A stretch of DNA of 64,000 bases from Asterias rubens (GCF_902459465.1 NC_047071.1:9502002-9566001), one strand, 5' to 3'. Positions 35,685 through 47,765 are shown, counted from the stretch's first letter. Numbers and translations: made by a program. The notes: generated by a model from the letters alone, not told the origin.

Positions 35685-36310
35685 CTGTTTTAAATCTGCA
35701 CACCTGTTTATACTCCCTTCAGCCGCCCTCATCCCCTTTTCAACGGTACCACACCTCAAATATATTAAAACAGTCTTTGGACGGTCAGCTTTTGAAAAAT
35801 ATAAGCAAATAAAAAATCTGGGCTTGGTTTTCACAAAGCACCAACATTCATCAGTGTTGCCAGAGTGGTTTGTGTTGTGACATCACAATCGAGATTGATA
35901 CACTGTTAAGATCCGTCTTAACTCATTGTGAAATCAGCTCGTGAATTTCAAAAGAAATTCAAAGGAAGTTTTGCGGCTTAGTCAGTGATAGACGTTGAGT
36001 TGCTACCTGTAGTCCTCATGTAAATGTAGTTGACCTCGCCACACCTTGGCATGAGGTGTGGGTTTGCTTCACTATCCCAATGAGGTTTTCAGAGGTAGTG
36101 ATGTGGCTCGTTCCTCAGATGTAGCTGACGTGATATATGGGAGGTTCAGCTGCACATTACGCAAGCAAAACATGTGAACTTGATCGTCAACAACTTGTGT
36201 TGTTTCTAGGTGACGTCAATCACATTGGGCTTATTTTAATCTCTCATATAACGTCTGAACGTACATACCTGACGTGAAAAATGGTACCTTCACCTTAAAA
36301 ATGTGTGTGT

Positions 36311-36650
36311 GATTTAAAGCCATTGGACACTTTCGGAACAGAACAAAAAAAAGTTCACAGATGTCCAAATATTTTACAGGGTTTACAGAAGGTAATGGTG
36401 AAAGACTTCTCTTGAAATATTATTCCATGAAATGCTTTACTTTTTGAGAAAACAGACATCGAGAATTACAGATTCTTTTTAAACACATGTCATGACACGG
36501 CGAAACGTGCGGAAACAAGGGTGCGTTTTCCCGTTATATTCTGTCGACTCCGATGACCTATTGAGCCTAAATTTTCACAGGTTTGTTATTTTATATATAA
36601 GTTGTGATACGCGAAGTGTGGGCCTTGGATAATACTGTTTACCGAAAGTT
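36311..36650 (+). mobile_element. MITE-3 copy, right end truncated
   Basis: It begins TTTAAAGCCATTGGACACTT. The body includes gtcatgacacggcgaaacgt. It breaks off at tttaccgaaagtt before the terminal repeat is complete. Confidence 0.75.
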
Positions 36651-36849
36651 CGCGCTCGCAAATTTTCTTGTGTAACCTGCAGCTACAGCTAAATCTCCCT
36701 ATTGCTTCCCTGTGTTAATGTAGTTAGATGTTGTCTCTCGTCAGGCTATTATAGACCTTGCTTCCCTTCACATGAGGGACAGATTTGATGAGACCTCTTC
36801 CCCTCACAAGGTCATTTTGGTATTATGGTTCCCTCCTGAGATCTTAGTT

Positions 36850-36972
36850 TGACCTCTGTGCCACATAGTGTGACCTCTGTGCCACATAGTGTGACCTCTG
36901 TGCCACATAGTGTGACCTCTGTGCCACATAGTGTGACCTCTGTGCCACATAGTGTGACCTCTGTGCCACATA
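36850..36972. repeat. 21-bp tandem repeat, about 5.9 units
   Basis: The unit is TGACCTCTGTGCCACATAGTG, with starts every 21 bases from 36850 and no substitutions until the last unit breaks. Because 21 is a multiple of three, the minus strand stays open (MWHRGHT repeats), but nothing supports a gene. Confidence 0.92.
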
Positions 36973-37616
36973 TGCAACAATGATCTTAACGCCACATGAG
37001 GTCATATGTAGTATAACCTTCCCTTCATGAGGTATCGGTTTAGCCACAGATGTGTCTGCTTTTTGACGAGGTACTTACCCTCATCAACACATGGTGCTGT
37101 TTATTCGACATTGAAGTTCTTGGTATGGTTGTGCTGAATTCATCCTCACTACCCAATCTGCCTACCCCCATCTGAAGCCACACACGTCCTAGGGTTTTCT
37201 CACTCACAAAAAAAGTTTTGGTTAAAGTTAAAGGTTCGGCCCTGAACAAAAGCCCCTCAACCACCCAGATAAATACCTTTTCATGCCTTATTTGAACACT
37301 GTTTTAAGCAATGGATAAGCATAATGAACTGTTTGAAGCAATGTTGTCTGTCTTAACAAAAAAAATACAAATGTTTTCTAATCTTATTTTAACCTTTACT
37401 TGTATCTAAATACTCAATTACATATCTCTTTACTGTGATCTTACTTTTGTTTTTGACTGGCTCGCTTTATTTTTACTCGTGACCGGTTCACATGCACAAG
37501 TTTTTGTTATTTATTAATCAGTACTGTGACCGGTTTGCTTCTTTAGTTACTAGCTTGATCGATCTTAAGCTGCGTTTCCTCCCAAGCTAATTCTATGCTG
37601 ATTACTTATCGCGGGT

Positions 37617-37808
37617 GGGCCCAATTTCATAACGCCTGTAAGCATTTAAACTGGCTAAGCACATACAAATCTTGCTAAAGAGAAACTGAATACCAGCCAA
37701 AATGCCACAAGGTTTACTTTGTTGAAACTGGTGCCCACTCATTTTTCACTTAGCAAAGAAATTTGCTTAACAGTATTTTCTGCTTTACAGCTTTTGGAAA
37801 GAGGGCCC
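37617..37808. mobile_element. Fold-back element with GGGCCCAATTTCATAACGC end
   Basis: The left GGGCCCAATTTCATAACGCC and right TTACAGCTTTTGGAAAGAGG plus GCCC form decayed inverted ends. Inner GCTAAGCA and TTGCTTAACAG match the 35446 family. Confidence 0.5.
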
Positions 37809-39879
37809 TACACATTAGGCTGTGTCAAAACTGGTGGCTATAGCTGTGACTAAGACTGGATTGCCGCGTGAACATGCATTGAAGTATAGGATGTCCTTCA
37901 GAAACAGTTGAAGCCATAGCTTAAATGCCACAACAGATACGTCCTTATTACCAATAATTAGGCTGTTTGAAGCCCTGTTATCGAAAGTAAAGCTTTTCCA
38001 AATGTCTGAAGGCACTTAAATCCAGAGTCAAAGTGGAAGCCATGGTTTCAAGGATGGTCAAATTTATTCCAATGGAATGTGATTGATTATGGCTGTGGCT
38101 GCTGGCTTTAGTGGCTAGGTTTATGGAGATATTCATGTGGAGCTCTAGCACTGTGTGTATTCTGAGCCATTGGTCCCAACTGGCTAAGCCTGGACTTTTA
38201 TAGTATACTTTTGAGTATCGATATGCTTTGCCCTGCACCAAATGCATGATAAACGCTGTAAGTTTCATGCTTTTCGAGTCCTCCCATTCAAAAAGGACGA
38301 ATCCACCTGTACTTTGGGTAGGATTCGAACCCACAACATTCAGCTTTCCAGAGTTGGCTGTTTCAAGTACGAACGTTCATACGTCAATAGATGTTTTGGG
38401 TTTTTGACTTTTTACCCTACCAGCAGTTGGTACCCACAAGTTTAACCCCCTATAAGTATATTCTTTTTTTGTATCAAGTTGTTGTGGCAGGCAGGAACAT
38501 TGACAAAACCGATAAGCAGTTTGGAAAGTGAATCTAACTGTGCTCAGAGCAGGCACTTGCGTCCATAAAGTGTGATGAGGGTTAGTTGTTGGATGTTGTT
38601 TTTCTTGGGCCAAAATAAACTAAAATTGGAGAATGGCGTACGTAGGTTACACGTATTCAGATTGAAAGTCTTGAGTGTCCCTAAAACAGGGATCATTTAT
38701 GGTGAAGCAAAAGCAGGAAACTATATTGACAGTTGGCATAGCTTCTGGAGTTTTTAGTCGCCTAAACCAGCAATACCTAGTAGTATAAATGAAACTAGTG
38801 CAATTGGATGCAAGTCTAACTAACCATTAGATGATTTGAGTGTGGGGTGCTTACTAAGCTTGGGCTAGCATGGGGGGGGGGAGGGGCAGGGGGTCTACAC
38901 ATGTTTCATGTTCCCTTGAAAAGAAACATTCTCAGTTTCCATGTACTTTTTTTTATTTGTTTTTTGATTTTAGCCTAATGTTTTTTGTTTTTTTTTTCAT
39001 TTTATGAGGACTCTTTTTCTGTATATTTTTTCTTGAGAAAACTTCTTCTGTAACTACAAGTAAGCGATTTCTTCTTTTTGAATAGTTTATTCCAAGGCTC
39101 CTCTGAAATTTTGTTTGGCCAATGTCATTTGTCAATACTGTCTCTTCACATAATTTATTAAGGCAAGTGTACTCTTATACATGACCATGTTGTATTGCAG
39201 CTAATATTATGCCCCCCCCCCCCCCCCCCCGTTTAATCTCTGCTCTTTATAGGGGTCACATTCACAAACAGTTTTTGCTAGGTCATCTCCCAAAACAGAG
39301 CCATAATGACAGTTTAAACGTAAACAAACCGTCAAGTTATAAACTTGAAACTATCTAACAAGCTGACATAAAGGAATCCACCGACAGACGGTAGCAGAGC
39401 TAGCTGAGCTTTGTAATTAAATCTTATAATTAATAGTAGTTTGTGTGCTTGATTTTGGCATCGTAAACGCTTCAATACTTGTTCAACGCGTGAAAACCAA
39501 AGCACCCCTCACCCTTTTTAGGATAATTCTCCATAGGTTGGACACTCTTTTTGGAACAAGTGTACTGGCTGTGTGAGGTATAACAACTGTGTGGACCTAA
39601 TAATTGTTTGATTGTAATTGAGGGAAATTGGGATCGGTGATGTGCTTTGAGCATAAACTCAGTTTGCCTTGATGTTTGTTTTGTTTTTAATTGTGAAGCT
39701 TCCATACCAACCTTTTATAATTTCACAGTGTTGAATGGTTGTCACACCAGACAAAGATGACGTAGTTTAGTGTTTCTCCTCTTACTTCTTACAATCTTGA
39801 AACATTATTTTATCTGTTTGGGAGATAATGTACATCGGCAACGGTATAATAAAGGCTGTCTATGCGAGACGTGAAATTC

Positions 39880-40325
39880 TTAAAGGAACGTTACAGAGTT
39901 GGTAAGAAAAGAAATCGTGAATATCACAGGTTTACAAAAAGCTTACACTGTCTAATGATGATCTCGTGGAGATCACAGCTTTACATCAAACTTACACGGT
40001 CTAATGATGATGGTAGTAGAAAACATCTCTTGAAATATTTCTCTCTGAAATTTCATATTATATTTATGATGAGAAATAAATGATATAATTTCGCGTTTGG
40101 AGTTTATCGCTCAGTGAGAGTTTTATGCATTTATGTTTTGGCATCGATGCAATGCAAAATGTTTAATCGTTTTTTCACTGTTCACTCGCGACCGGAATGA
40201 CCGATCGATCTCAAACTTCTCCAGGTTTGCCAGTTTATGTATATGATGGATTACATAAGTGCTTACAATGCCAGCAAAAATTTTTGGCTAGCAAAACTAA
40301 TTCTGTAATGTTCCTATTTCCTATA
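39880..40325. mobile_element. Degenerate TIR element with TTAAAGGAACGTTACAGA end
   Basis: The left TTAAAGGAACGTTACAGA pairs with the right TTCTGTAATGTTCCT. The interior gaccgatcgatctcaaactt and caggtttgccagtttatg resemble the MITE-1 and MITE-3 interiors. A related right end is at 47850-47886. Confidence 0.5.
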
Positions 40326-41111
40326 AATGTGGGATATAATGCTACCCTTTAATGGAAAGCCAGAACTCAAAGCCCGTCCATTGTTTGAAGCAGTTTTGTG
40401 AGGGGTGATGTGGGGCGGGGGGGGGGGGGGGGCTGCAAAGTACACGTTCTATATAGTAGCCTTTTTACGGGTTGATTGAGTGTAGCGTTTTGATGTTTCC
40501 AGAGGGAGTGAGCTCACTGGTAGAATCGGCTAAACTGCCGTGACCAATGGACGTTACCTTGATTTATCAATTAAGTAACAAATGTAGGCCTACATCAATT
40601 AACTTGATTGTTCCGTGCGCTTGCATCGAATAGGATTTATTACATCTTTACTACTGTGCAGTCCTAATTTTTTAATTTAACATGTTGTTTCATTAAAGTT
40701 ATTCATTATTAAACAAACATGAAATTAATTTGCATTTTTATGCGAGACTTTTTTGAACAAAAGTTTCTTACTGAATTAATTTTTAATTTTATTAAAGTTA
40801 TACCTGCCTGATGATAAACCTGATTTTTGTCTCGTTATTTGGTTTAACATACTTAAACAATTAGTTAAATAGATGGATTTTGACTGACGTCACTGACCGC
40901 CATCTTTGATGATGACAGACAATGGAAAAGTTCATATGTGTACGCGCTGCACGCATCTCTCGGCCAAAGTTAGCCTTTTATATCAGTCCAAACCGACGTC
41001 AATCTTTCACAAGCCTTTATGACTCCCACCCAAACCCATTCTTTACCAACCATCGACCCTTTCATCTCAACACCCTTTCCCGCCCAAATGTGCTACCAAT
41101 AGTCCAGCATT

Positions 41112-41152
41112 CTCTTGAAAACGAGCAGAGTATACTGTTCGAAACGTCGAGA
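41112..41152 (+). ncRNA. Degenerate hammerhead-like relic
   Basis: GAGCAG-AGTATA-CTGTTC forms a stem, followed by GAAACGTCGAGACC as in Penelope hammerheads. The core before it reads TTGAAAAC and no longer fits CUGANGA. Confidence 0.45.
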
Positions 41153-41204
41153 CCAGGCTGGCTCTTTTCAGCGCCAACATTCCCTCAAAAGAGATAGACA
41201 TGGT

Positions 41205-41460
41205 TGCGAGAGAATAATGGAAGAAAACACCTTTGTCGGACAAGTTGTGTGCTTTCAGATGCTTGATTTCGAGACCTCATCTGTGGTCTCCAACTCAATG
41301 TTTTTAGTGAGAAATTACTTGTTTTTTTTTCTAGGAAAAAAACAACCTACGGTACTTCAGAGAGAGCTGTTTGTCGCAAAGTTGTTTTTACTATCAACAG
41401 CTCTCCATTGCTCAAGTGTGTTTTTATGCTCACTTTATTTTGATTAGTTACCAATACCAA
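41205..41460 (+). mobile_element. MITE-1 copy, diverged and truncated
   Basis: It runs from gagagaataatggaagaaaa through gcttgatttcgagacctcat to attagttaccaatacc. The left terminal repeat is missing. Confidence 0.65.
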
Positions 41461-41560
41461 TCCAAGGTCGATGAGACGGGCTTATACCACACAGTAATGG
41501 TCCTTACAATGGCACATGAATCCGGCCGGATACCGTGGTAGGGTAAGCATTGACCAATGT

Positions 41561-41953
41561 TTTAAAGGCGCTGGACTCGTTGGTAATAATTGTTAAAGAC
41601 CAGTCTTCTCATTTGGTGTATCTCAACATAATATGCACCAAAATAACAAACCTGTGAAAATTTGAACTAGTCGTCAAAGTTGGGAGATAATAATGGAAGA
41701 AAAACACACCCTTGTCACACGGAGTTGTGTGCTTTTAGATGCTTGATTTCAAGACCTCAAAATCTAACTCTGAGGTCTCGAAATCAAACTCGTGGAAAAT
41801 TATTCCTTTCTCGAAAACTACGTTACTTCACGGGGAGCCGTTTCTCACAATGTTTTTTTTTTTACTATCAAAAGCTCTCCATTGATCGTTATTAAGTAAG
41901 TGTTTATGATAACAGTATTTTGAGTAATTACCAATAATATCCAGTGCCTTTAA
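41561..41953 (+). mobile_element. MITE-1 copy, full length
   Basis: It begins TTTAAAGGCGCTGGACTCGT and ends ACCAATAATATCCAGTGCCT before TTAA. Confidence 0.82.
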
Positions 41954-43190
41954 GTGGATGCACTGTCATAACACACCCGTTATTACATCCGTTTAATACC
42001 CTTTACTGATAAAGGTCATGAGAACGTTTGAAGTGTCTGTCTTTATTAGACTTGATATTCATGGACATGTATTAATTTGAAGTATAGTTTTCCTCAGAAG
42101 ATTTTACAAGTAGTTTTCTCCTAGAAATGACGTCACCTATACATCATCTCAATGTCCGCCATATTTAGTGAAAAGTTGAAGTCATTGTTGTCTTTACCCT
42201 TTTCTTCACTTGTTTGTTTTTAAATTGAATAATTTATTCTCTAAAAATATATATTTACTAGATGTTAAAAATGTATTTACGACTAATACAAAGTCCGAGA
42301 CCTGAATCACTAATAAATCATTAACTGACACATGTTTTTAATTGGGTGAGGTTTGCAGCTGCACCAGACAATGAAAAAAGCAACTTTTGATAACCAATAA
42401 GGCAATGGGATAAATTACCGATTGTTCAATTTACAAATCTAAACGAATGTATAATACCTGGAAAGTACAACAGTACAAAAATATAATGTCTCTTTTTGAA
42501 TTACAATGGCCTTTACCAAAAGCTGCTTTAAGAAGCTGCGTCACAGAGAACACTTTAGATCACAGACTCTTTAAAATTTTAATGGCGTGGTCTTTGAAAA
42601 TTACCAATAGTGTCCAGTGTCTTTAAGCAAAGAAATGTGTTTTCTGCTTCATAAGTATTGCGCCTGCCGGTGGTTTCTGAAAGCAGATGAGCAACGCATC
42701 AATGTATAGCTCAATATACATTTATCATGCTGCCTCCATCTTATACTGTTCCCCGTATTGAACAACACTAATGAATGCTAATAATCATTTTGCAATTAGG
42801 AACCAGACTATTTTTTGTTTTTCCAGCCTCGGTTTGGTAATATTGATATAAATGATAGAAATTCAAAATGGCCGCACTGTGATAAGGTCTATTATGAAAG
42901 CGCATGTCATTGTCCTGTCAAATCTTCTGGATCGTAGTGAAACTCAATACAACTTTGCTCAATACAACTTTGCTCGGCACACACTATTGTATTAAGCACA
43001 AAGATTTGCCTACTGATAAACAGCTTTATGAATTTGGTGCTAAAGAATTGACCCGGATTCATTTTCCCGTTGTATGGGCTTTTGAGCGTTAGCTGAGTCA
43101 GTGTGACTCAGAATGTGTTTGAGCATTAATACTGTTGAAAGTTAGCACAAACGCAACACTATGACCCTGCTCTAAACACGGGATTCGGTT

Positions 43191-44105
43191 CAGGCTAACT
43201 TGGCCGGCGGTTATTTTGTTACAATAATTGCGCATGCCGCCCATGGTTTCAGACGAGAGGATCGTTCCGGAGCCTTATAAGCCGAATCCAAATTCATGTA
43301 ATTTATGTATGTTGTGTAAACAATGGCTTGTGGTAATGAACCATGCAAATTTCTGACGTTTTCGACCAGTGTGGCCCGTTCAAGTGCACTATTTTGCTTC
43401 CTGTGTAGACGTTAAAGCAATGTGATGTGAACCCTATTAATTTTCACAATTATGTTTCAAAAGCACGAGATGTACGCTCTTAAAGGAATTGGACACGATT
43501 GGTCATTACTCAAAATAATTGTACATGAAAACTTTATTGGTAACGAGCAATCGAGAGCCGTTGGAAATTTTGTGAGAAATGGCTCCCTCTGAAGTATGTA
43601 GTTTTTGAGAAGAAAAACAATGTTCTCACTGAAATAATTGTTTGAATTGAATTGAATTCGAGACCTCAGCTGAGATCTCGAGTTCAAGCATCTGAAAGCA
43701 CACTCACAACTTAAAACGTGCCACAATGGTGGTTTTTCTTCCATTATTCTCTCGCAACTTTACGACAAACTGACTTCAAATGTTCACAGGTTTGTTATTT
43801 TACATCAAGTGAGAAGACTGATCTTTGACAATTACCAAAGGTGGCAAGTGCCTTTAACAATTGAGGAATTAAAAAAATGTATATTTCTCTCCCTAAAGCT
43901 GTTATACCATCTATATCAAGGCTAACAATCTACGATGATGGAAAACTTTCAAAGTGGCATTACCACAAGCCATTGTTTACACAACATACATAAATTACAT
44001 GAATTTGGATTCGGCTTATAAGGCTCCGGAACGATCCTCTCGTCTGAAACCATGGGCGGCATGCGCAATTATTGCAACAAAATAACCGCCGGCCAAGTTA
44101 GCCTG
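43191..44105. repeat. Inverted duplication: 148-bp arms, 619-bp spacer
   Basis: Arm 43191-43338 starts CAGGCTAACTTGGCCGGCGG. Arm 43958-44105 is its reverse complement with one visible mismatch. The spacer carries a MITE-1 copy. The right arm lies 131 bases past the IgR-1 stop codon, so the duplicated piece is probably IgR-1 3' UTR or flank. Confidence 0.92.
43480..43857 (-). mobile_element. MITE-1 copy, reverse orientation
   Basis: It begins TTAAAGGAATTGGACACGAT and ends ACCAAAGGTGGCAAGTGCCT before TTAA. The central stem is GAGACCTCAGCTGAGATCTC. Confidence 0.8.
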
Positions 44106-44235
44106 ACAGTTAGCAGTGACATACATTAGTATATCGACCACGATTTTGCCTTTGAAGTTTGACATTTTACATGCAAAATTATTTACATTCATGTTGCACT
44201 GGTTCATGGGTTTAACATTTCTGTTCCCGAACGTT

Positions 44236-46047
44236 TTATTTAAGTTTGGCATAAAGAGTTCCATCCTTCTTGATTGACGGTAACCGGCCTTCATTTTGAA
44301 GTTCCAACTCGGCGTACGTGAGGCCTTCGGCGTTGAACAACCTGGGGTCTGGGTCCGCTCTGACCACGTTCTGGTTCATGTAAGTCGGTTCTCTGGTCAA
44401 GCCTAGTGCTGGATTGTCGCTCCCTAAGTTTACTTCCACTTGGTCCGCTTCAGGAGTTTCGTCATCGGGGACGACATCATAGAGCGGCGTAACGGGACGT
44501 TGGGCCCTTGCTCCAGCGTGACTCTGGTACTTCCTTTTATTGACCTTAGCGTATGTGACGGAAGGCTTGTTTTGGTTCTTCGGCATGTCGGCTTGAAGTA
44601 CGGGATTAACGGCTGCTACCGGACGGGGATTGACCCTGAAGCTCGACCGGAACTCCGGTTGGTTCCGCAGCACTGGGTTGTCGACAATCCGACCACCTGC
44701 GAGTACAGTGTCGTAGGTTCTATTGACGAGATGCATGGAGGTATCTCGCTGTATGGAGCTTGATTTGGTACGGTATCGCATCACGCACACAATCAGGGCT
44801 AAGATGACGACGAGTACAACGAAAGCAGCCGCGATTCCGATCCCGATGACTGCCGTCTGGGGCAGTGCAGCTACCGCCGAGGCTTCGGTCGGCATGGCCG
44901 GCTGACGTGTCGTCAGACGAGCTGTCTTATATTGAGTTATATATTCACTGTCAATAAGAACCCTTGTTCTGCTAGCTGGACTCTGAGTACCTAAAATTGA
45001 CGGTGTCGTCGTTGGGAGTGATGATGTTGGTGTTGTAGTTGGCTCTTCGGTCGTTGTCGGTACTGGGGTTGTAGTAGGCAGGTGGACTCGAAGAGTTGCC
45101 TCTCCCGTTCCAACCAGTCCACGACCTGTCCCAACTGTGCATGTTACCACTAAGTTGTCATCCTCAGCTTCGATGTTAATAAGGCGAAGACTACGCTGGT
45201 TGTTTATAACCTGGTATCTGTTTCTCAGCCTCGGCAGATTCTCACTAGGGATATTCCATCTGTAAGATGTGATTCGTCGCAAACTTGCTCCTCTGCACGT
45301 GAAGATTACAGTATCACCAATATTGACGGTGACAAGGGACGGGGTGACGGTCACCACGGGCGGGATGCGCAGCGGCATGACGGTACAGCTACGCGGTGCA
45401 TCCAGGGCTTCGGACTCCATATGGCACGAGAATGCCATCCCGTTGTCTTCCGAAGTCAACACTCGTCTCGTCCACACGAAACTCTCCTCGGTAGTCTGCG
45501 ACATGCCCACCCCGTCGCGGTACCACGAGGCAGTCGGGATTGGCTGTCCTCCATTCCATGAACACAGGAGGTCTACCGTGTCTCCAACAACGGGTGTAGA
45601 ACTGCCAGATCCATCAGTAATACTGGAACTACAAGATGGCGACGATTGGTCTGGGGGTGAAATCACGGTGAGTAACGCACTGCCGAGGACTTTGTATGTA
45701 CCTCCATCTACATAGCCACAGTAAAAGTATCCATTGTCTAAAAGTTGGAGGTTTTTAATACTAAGATTGAACTCATTCCAGAAGGTGCTACCCGTGATGG
45801 AGTACCTCTGCTTGCGATCATCATCCACCTCTTCGCGTACATCTCGGTTAAAAGTCAGGTAGGTCTTACTTGGTTCATGATACCAGACTATGTACTCACT
45901 ATCCAGGCCGTCGATGTCACATTTGAGTGTCACCGAGTCTCCCATCCGTGCCTTTGTATTCCTTGGTCCGGTTCTTAGACTTAGGGAAGAAACATGTTCG
46001 GTACTCACCAGTACTACTACGGCTAGAAACAATGTTAACGATGACAT
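44236..46047 (-). CDS. IgR-1: intronless three-Ig-domain receptor with ITIM tail (603 aa)
   Basis: A single ATG-to-TAA frame. Signal peptide about 1-21 (MSSLTLFLAVVVLVS). Ig1 pairs C43 with C110 (W55, DNGYFYCG); Ig2 C162 with C208 (ASWYRDG); Ig3 C251 with C303 (SYRWN, VVTCTV). A Thr/Pro-rich stalk (324-350) suggests O-glycosylation. The membrane span is about 398-423, then MRYRTK. Tail tyrosines: VTYAKV (Y499) and LTYAEL (Y578) fit the ITIM (S/I/V/L)xYxx(I/V/L); TLYAKL (Y599) is ITSM-like; YMNQ (Y556) fits a Grb2 SH2 site. In vertebrates such tails recruit SHP-1/SHP-2 and damp activation, so an inhibitory role is inferred. The ligand is unknown. No one-to-one homologue is recognised; the 'YxCG' end of Ig1 recalls the CD300/pIgR V domain but the family is not established. 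Neighbours IgR-2 and IgR-3 share the Ig3 pattern. The stop overlaps an AATAAA. Confidence 0.93.
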   Translation of the reverse strand: MSSLTLFLAVVVLVSTEHVSSLSLRTGPRNTKARMGDSVTLKCDIDGLDSEYIVWYHEPSKTYLTFNRDVREEVDDDRKQRYSITGSTFWNEFNLSIKNLQLLDNGYFYCGYVDGGTYKVLGSALLTVISPPDQSSPSCSSSITDGSGSSTPVVGDTVDLLCSWNGGQPIPTASWYRDGVGMSQTTEESFVWTRRVLTSEDNGMAFSCHMESEALDAPRSCTVMPLRIPPVVTVTPSLVTVNIGDTVIFTCRGASLRRITSYRWNIPSENLPRLRNRYQVINNQRSLRLINIEAEDDNLVVTCTVGTGRGLVGTGEATLRVHLPTTTPVPTTTEEPTTTPTSSLPTTTPSILGTQSPASRTRVLIDSEYITQYKTARLTTRQPAMPTEASAVAALPQTAVIGIGIAAAFVVLVVILALIVCVMRYRTKSSSIQRDTSMHLVNRTYDTVLAGGRIVDNPVLRNQPEFRSSFRVNPRPVAAVNPVLQADMPKNQNKPSVTYAKVNKRKYQSHAGARAQRPVTPLYDVVPDDETPEADQVEVNLGSDNPALGLTREPTYMNQNVVRADPDPRLFNAEGLTYAELELQNEGRLPSIKKDGTLYAKLK

Positions 46048-46868
46048 CGTTGATGTTGTTGATTGTTGATGTTGTTGTTTGGCTGAAACAGTGCACTGAT
46101 TGTTGACTATTGCTGGTTGGTGTGTTGGTCCACAGATCCGCTGGTATCCACGCTTTTAGGGCTCATGAAAACAGAGATCTCATAATGGCAAGATAGTGAA
46201 ATGCAGTATGCAATCCCTTTCGTTTAAATCTTGCTTCGGTAGTTTAATAGCAGATAGCCTGGACGTGTTTAAACTGTTCACAAAATCACAAATGCCGTTT
46301 GCTTCCGATGCTACTTCTTGTATATATCAATTAATTCCGCTTAGATTTTGACTAGGTCCATGTGAGCGCTATCAGAAGGGTATTCGCTTTGTTAGGCTTA
46401 CTAAATCAATTCAAATGTTTAGTCAATGTTATTTTGTCTTCTTAAAAGTAGTACTTGGTTTGAACTGAGCCGTTGTGTATTTGTATGTAGAGCAAAGTGG
46501 CCCTTCGTCCTCTTCCACAAACAGTTTTGATATTTCAAAACAGGAAGGTGGTGACGCCATCATTGTCGATGGGGTTTCCACTCTGAGTGGTGGCAGATGA
46601 GTCAATCTGTGTCATTGAATGTGGGCACGGGCTTAAAACGAGGTGGGACATTTATCACCCTCACCAAATTTAGACTGGACAAACACGAATGTTACGAGCA
46701 GAACGAAATGTCATCGTTAAAATGCGATTTTTTTTTGATTTTTTTTTTTTTTTGCCAGTTTTAAATTCTAGAAATGAAGCAGCAAAACGTTGACAGTTTT
46801 GACTCTGATTATGTCGCGTGAGTTAAAAAAAATCTATGTCATAAAAAAAGAGCAGGTACCAAAGTATG

Positions 46869-47282
46869 TTTAAAGACACTGGACACCTTTGGCAATTATT
46901 GTCAAGGACCATGTGTCTTCTCACTTGGTTTATCTCAACATTATGGAAATAACAAACCTGTGAAATTTTGAACTTAACTGGTCGTCGAAGTTGCAAGATA
47001 ATAATGGAAGAACAAACACCATTGCCACGCGATTACAGTTGTGTGCTTTCAGATGCTTGATTTCGGGACCTCAAAACCTAGTTCTGAGGTCTCGAAATCA
47101 AGTTCAAACATTTTTGTGGAAAATAACTTCTTTCTCAAAAACTACGTCACCTCAGAGGGAGCTGTTTCTCACAAAGTTTTATACCGTCAACACCTCTCCA
47201 TTGGTTGCTAACAAGTAGGTTAATACATGTATACGCTAACAATTATGTTGAGCAATTACCATAAGTGTCCACTGCTTTTAAT
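46869..47282 (+). mobile_element. MITE-1 copy, full length
   Basis: It begins TTTAAAGACACTGGACACCT and ends ACCATAAGTGTCCACTGCTT before TTAA. It contains a 12-base insertion (aacatttttgtgg) beside the central stem. Confidence 0.82.
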
Positions 47283-47765
47283 GTTGTGAACGACGAGCAG
47301 AGTGTACTGTTCAAATTGTCGTTCAGCAGACGTTGTTATGCACATTTCCTGCTAAAAGCAGCTCTATAAAACTGGGCCTGGGATTTTTCGGCATTTCGGC
47401 CATGGCCACGTTGCAAAAGTCATTAACCACCGGTTTTCAATCCACGGATGTTTTCTTTAAAGTTCTGCTGTCCTTTTCAAGGAGAGATCATTTCTGTCAG
47501 GAAATGGAAACTTTGTCACAAAACCATAAGATTCCGATATTATACGAATCCTAAAGCACAAACCTCACCGTTAACAGCGCATTATGATGACAATGCACTG
47601 AAACTTTCAAACCTACTTCACAAGAAGTGATGTTTGAAACTTTACATGGTGTGTGGTCATTAAACAAAAAAAAATACAGTAACTCTTTTGCGAGAAGTAT
47701 TGGATGAGAATAACCAGTGTAGTCTCGACAATTTGAACAGTACACTCTGCTCGTCTTTCACAACA
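47282..47765. mobile_element. Inverted pair of hammerhead-like relics
   Basis: The left arm 47282-47324 (GACGAGCAGAGTGTACTGTT, then CAAATTGTCG) and the right arm 47723-47765 (CGACAATTTGAACAGTACAC, then TCTGCTCGTC) are inverted copies. They are related to 41112. Both flank MITE-1 ends. Confidence 0.5.

Larger units (their letters stand above)
35223..44235. other. ARIH1-IgR-1 spacer (both genes end into it)
   Basis: Nine kilobases without a credible coding frame. The first part is probably ARIH1 3' UTR; an AATAAA at 35808-35813 is one possible end. The spacer holds the elements listed separately, long C/G homopolymers at about 39212-39230 and 40417-40432, and a 148-bp inverted duplication at 43191-44105. 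Confidence 0.6.

Noticed and set aside
36850..36972. CRISPR-like array
   Set aside because: Units are directly adjacent with no unique spacers, and the DNA is eukaryotic.
36804..37047. Repeat protein MWHRGHT... on the minus strand
   Set aside because: It is a by-product of the 21-bp tandem repeat with no start context or conserved flank.
43457..44294. Frames across the inverted duplication as extra exons of IgR-1
   Set aside because: They have no splice sites in phase, no Ig or signalling motif, and IgR-1 already ends with a proper stop.
44440..45978. Plus-strand frames opposite IgR-1
   Set aside because: They are antisense shadows of the Ig receptor and show no domain.
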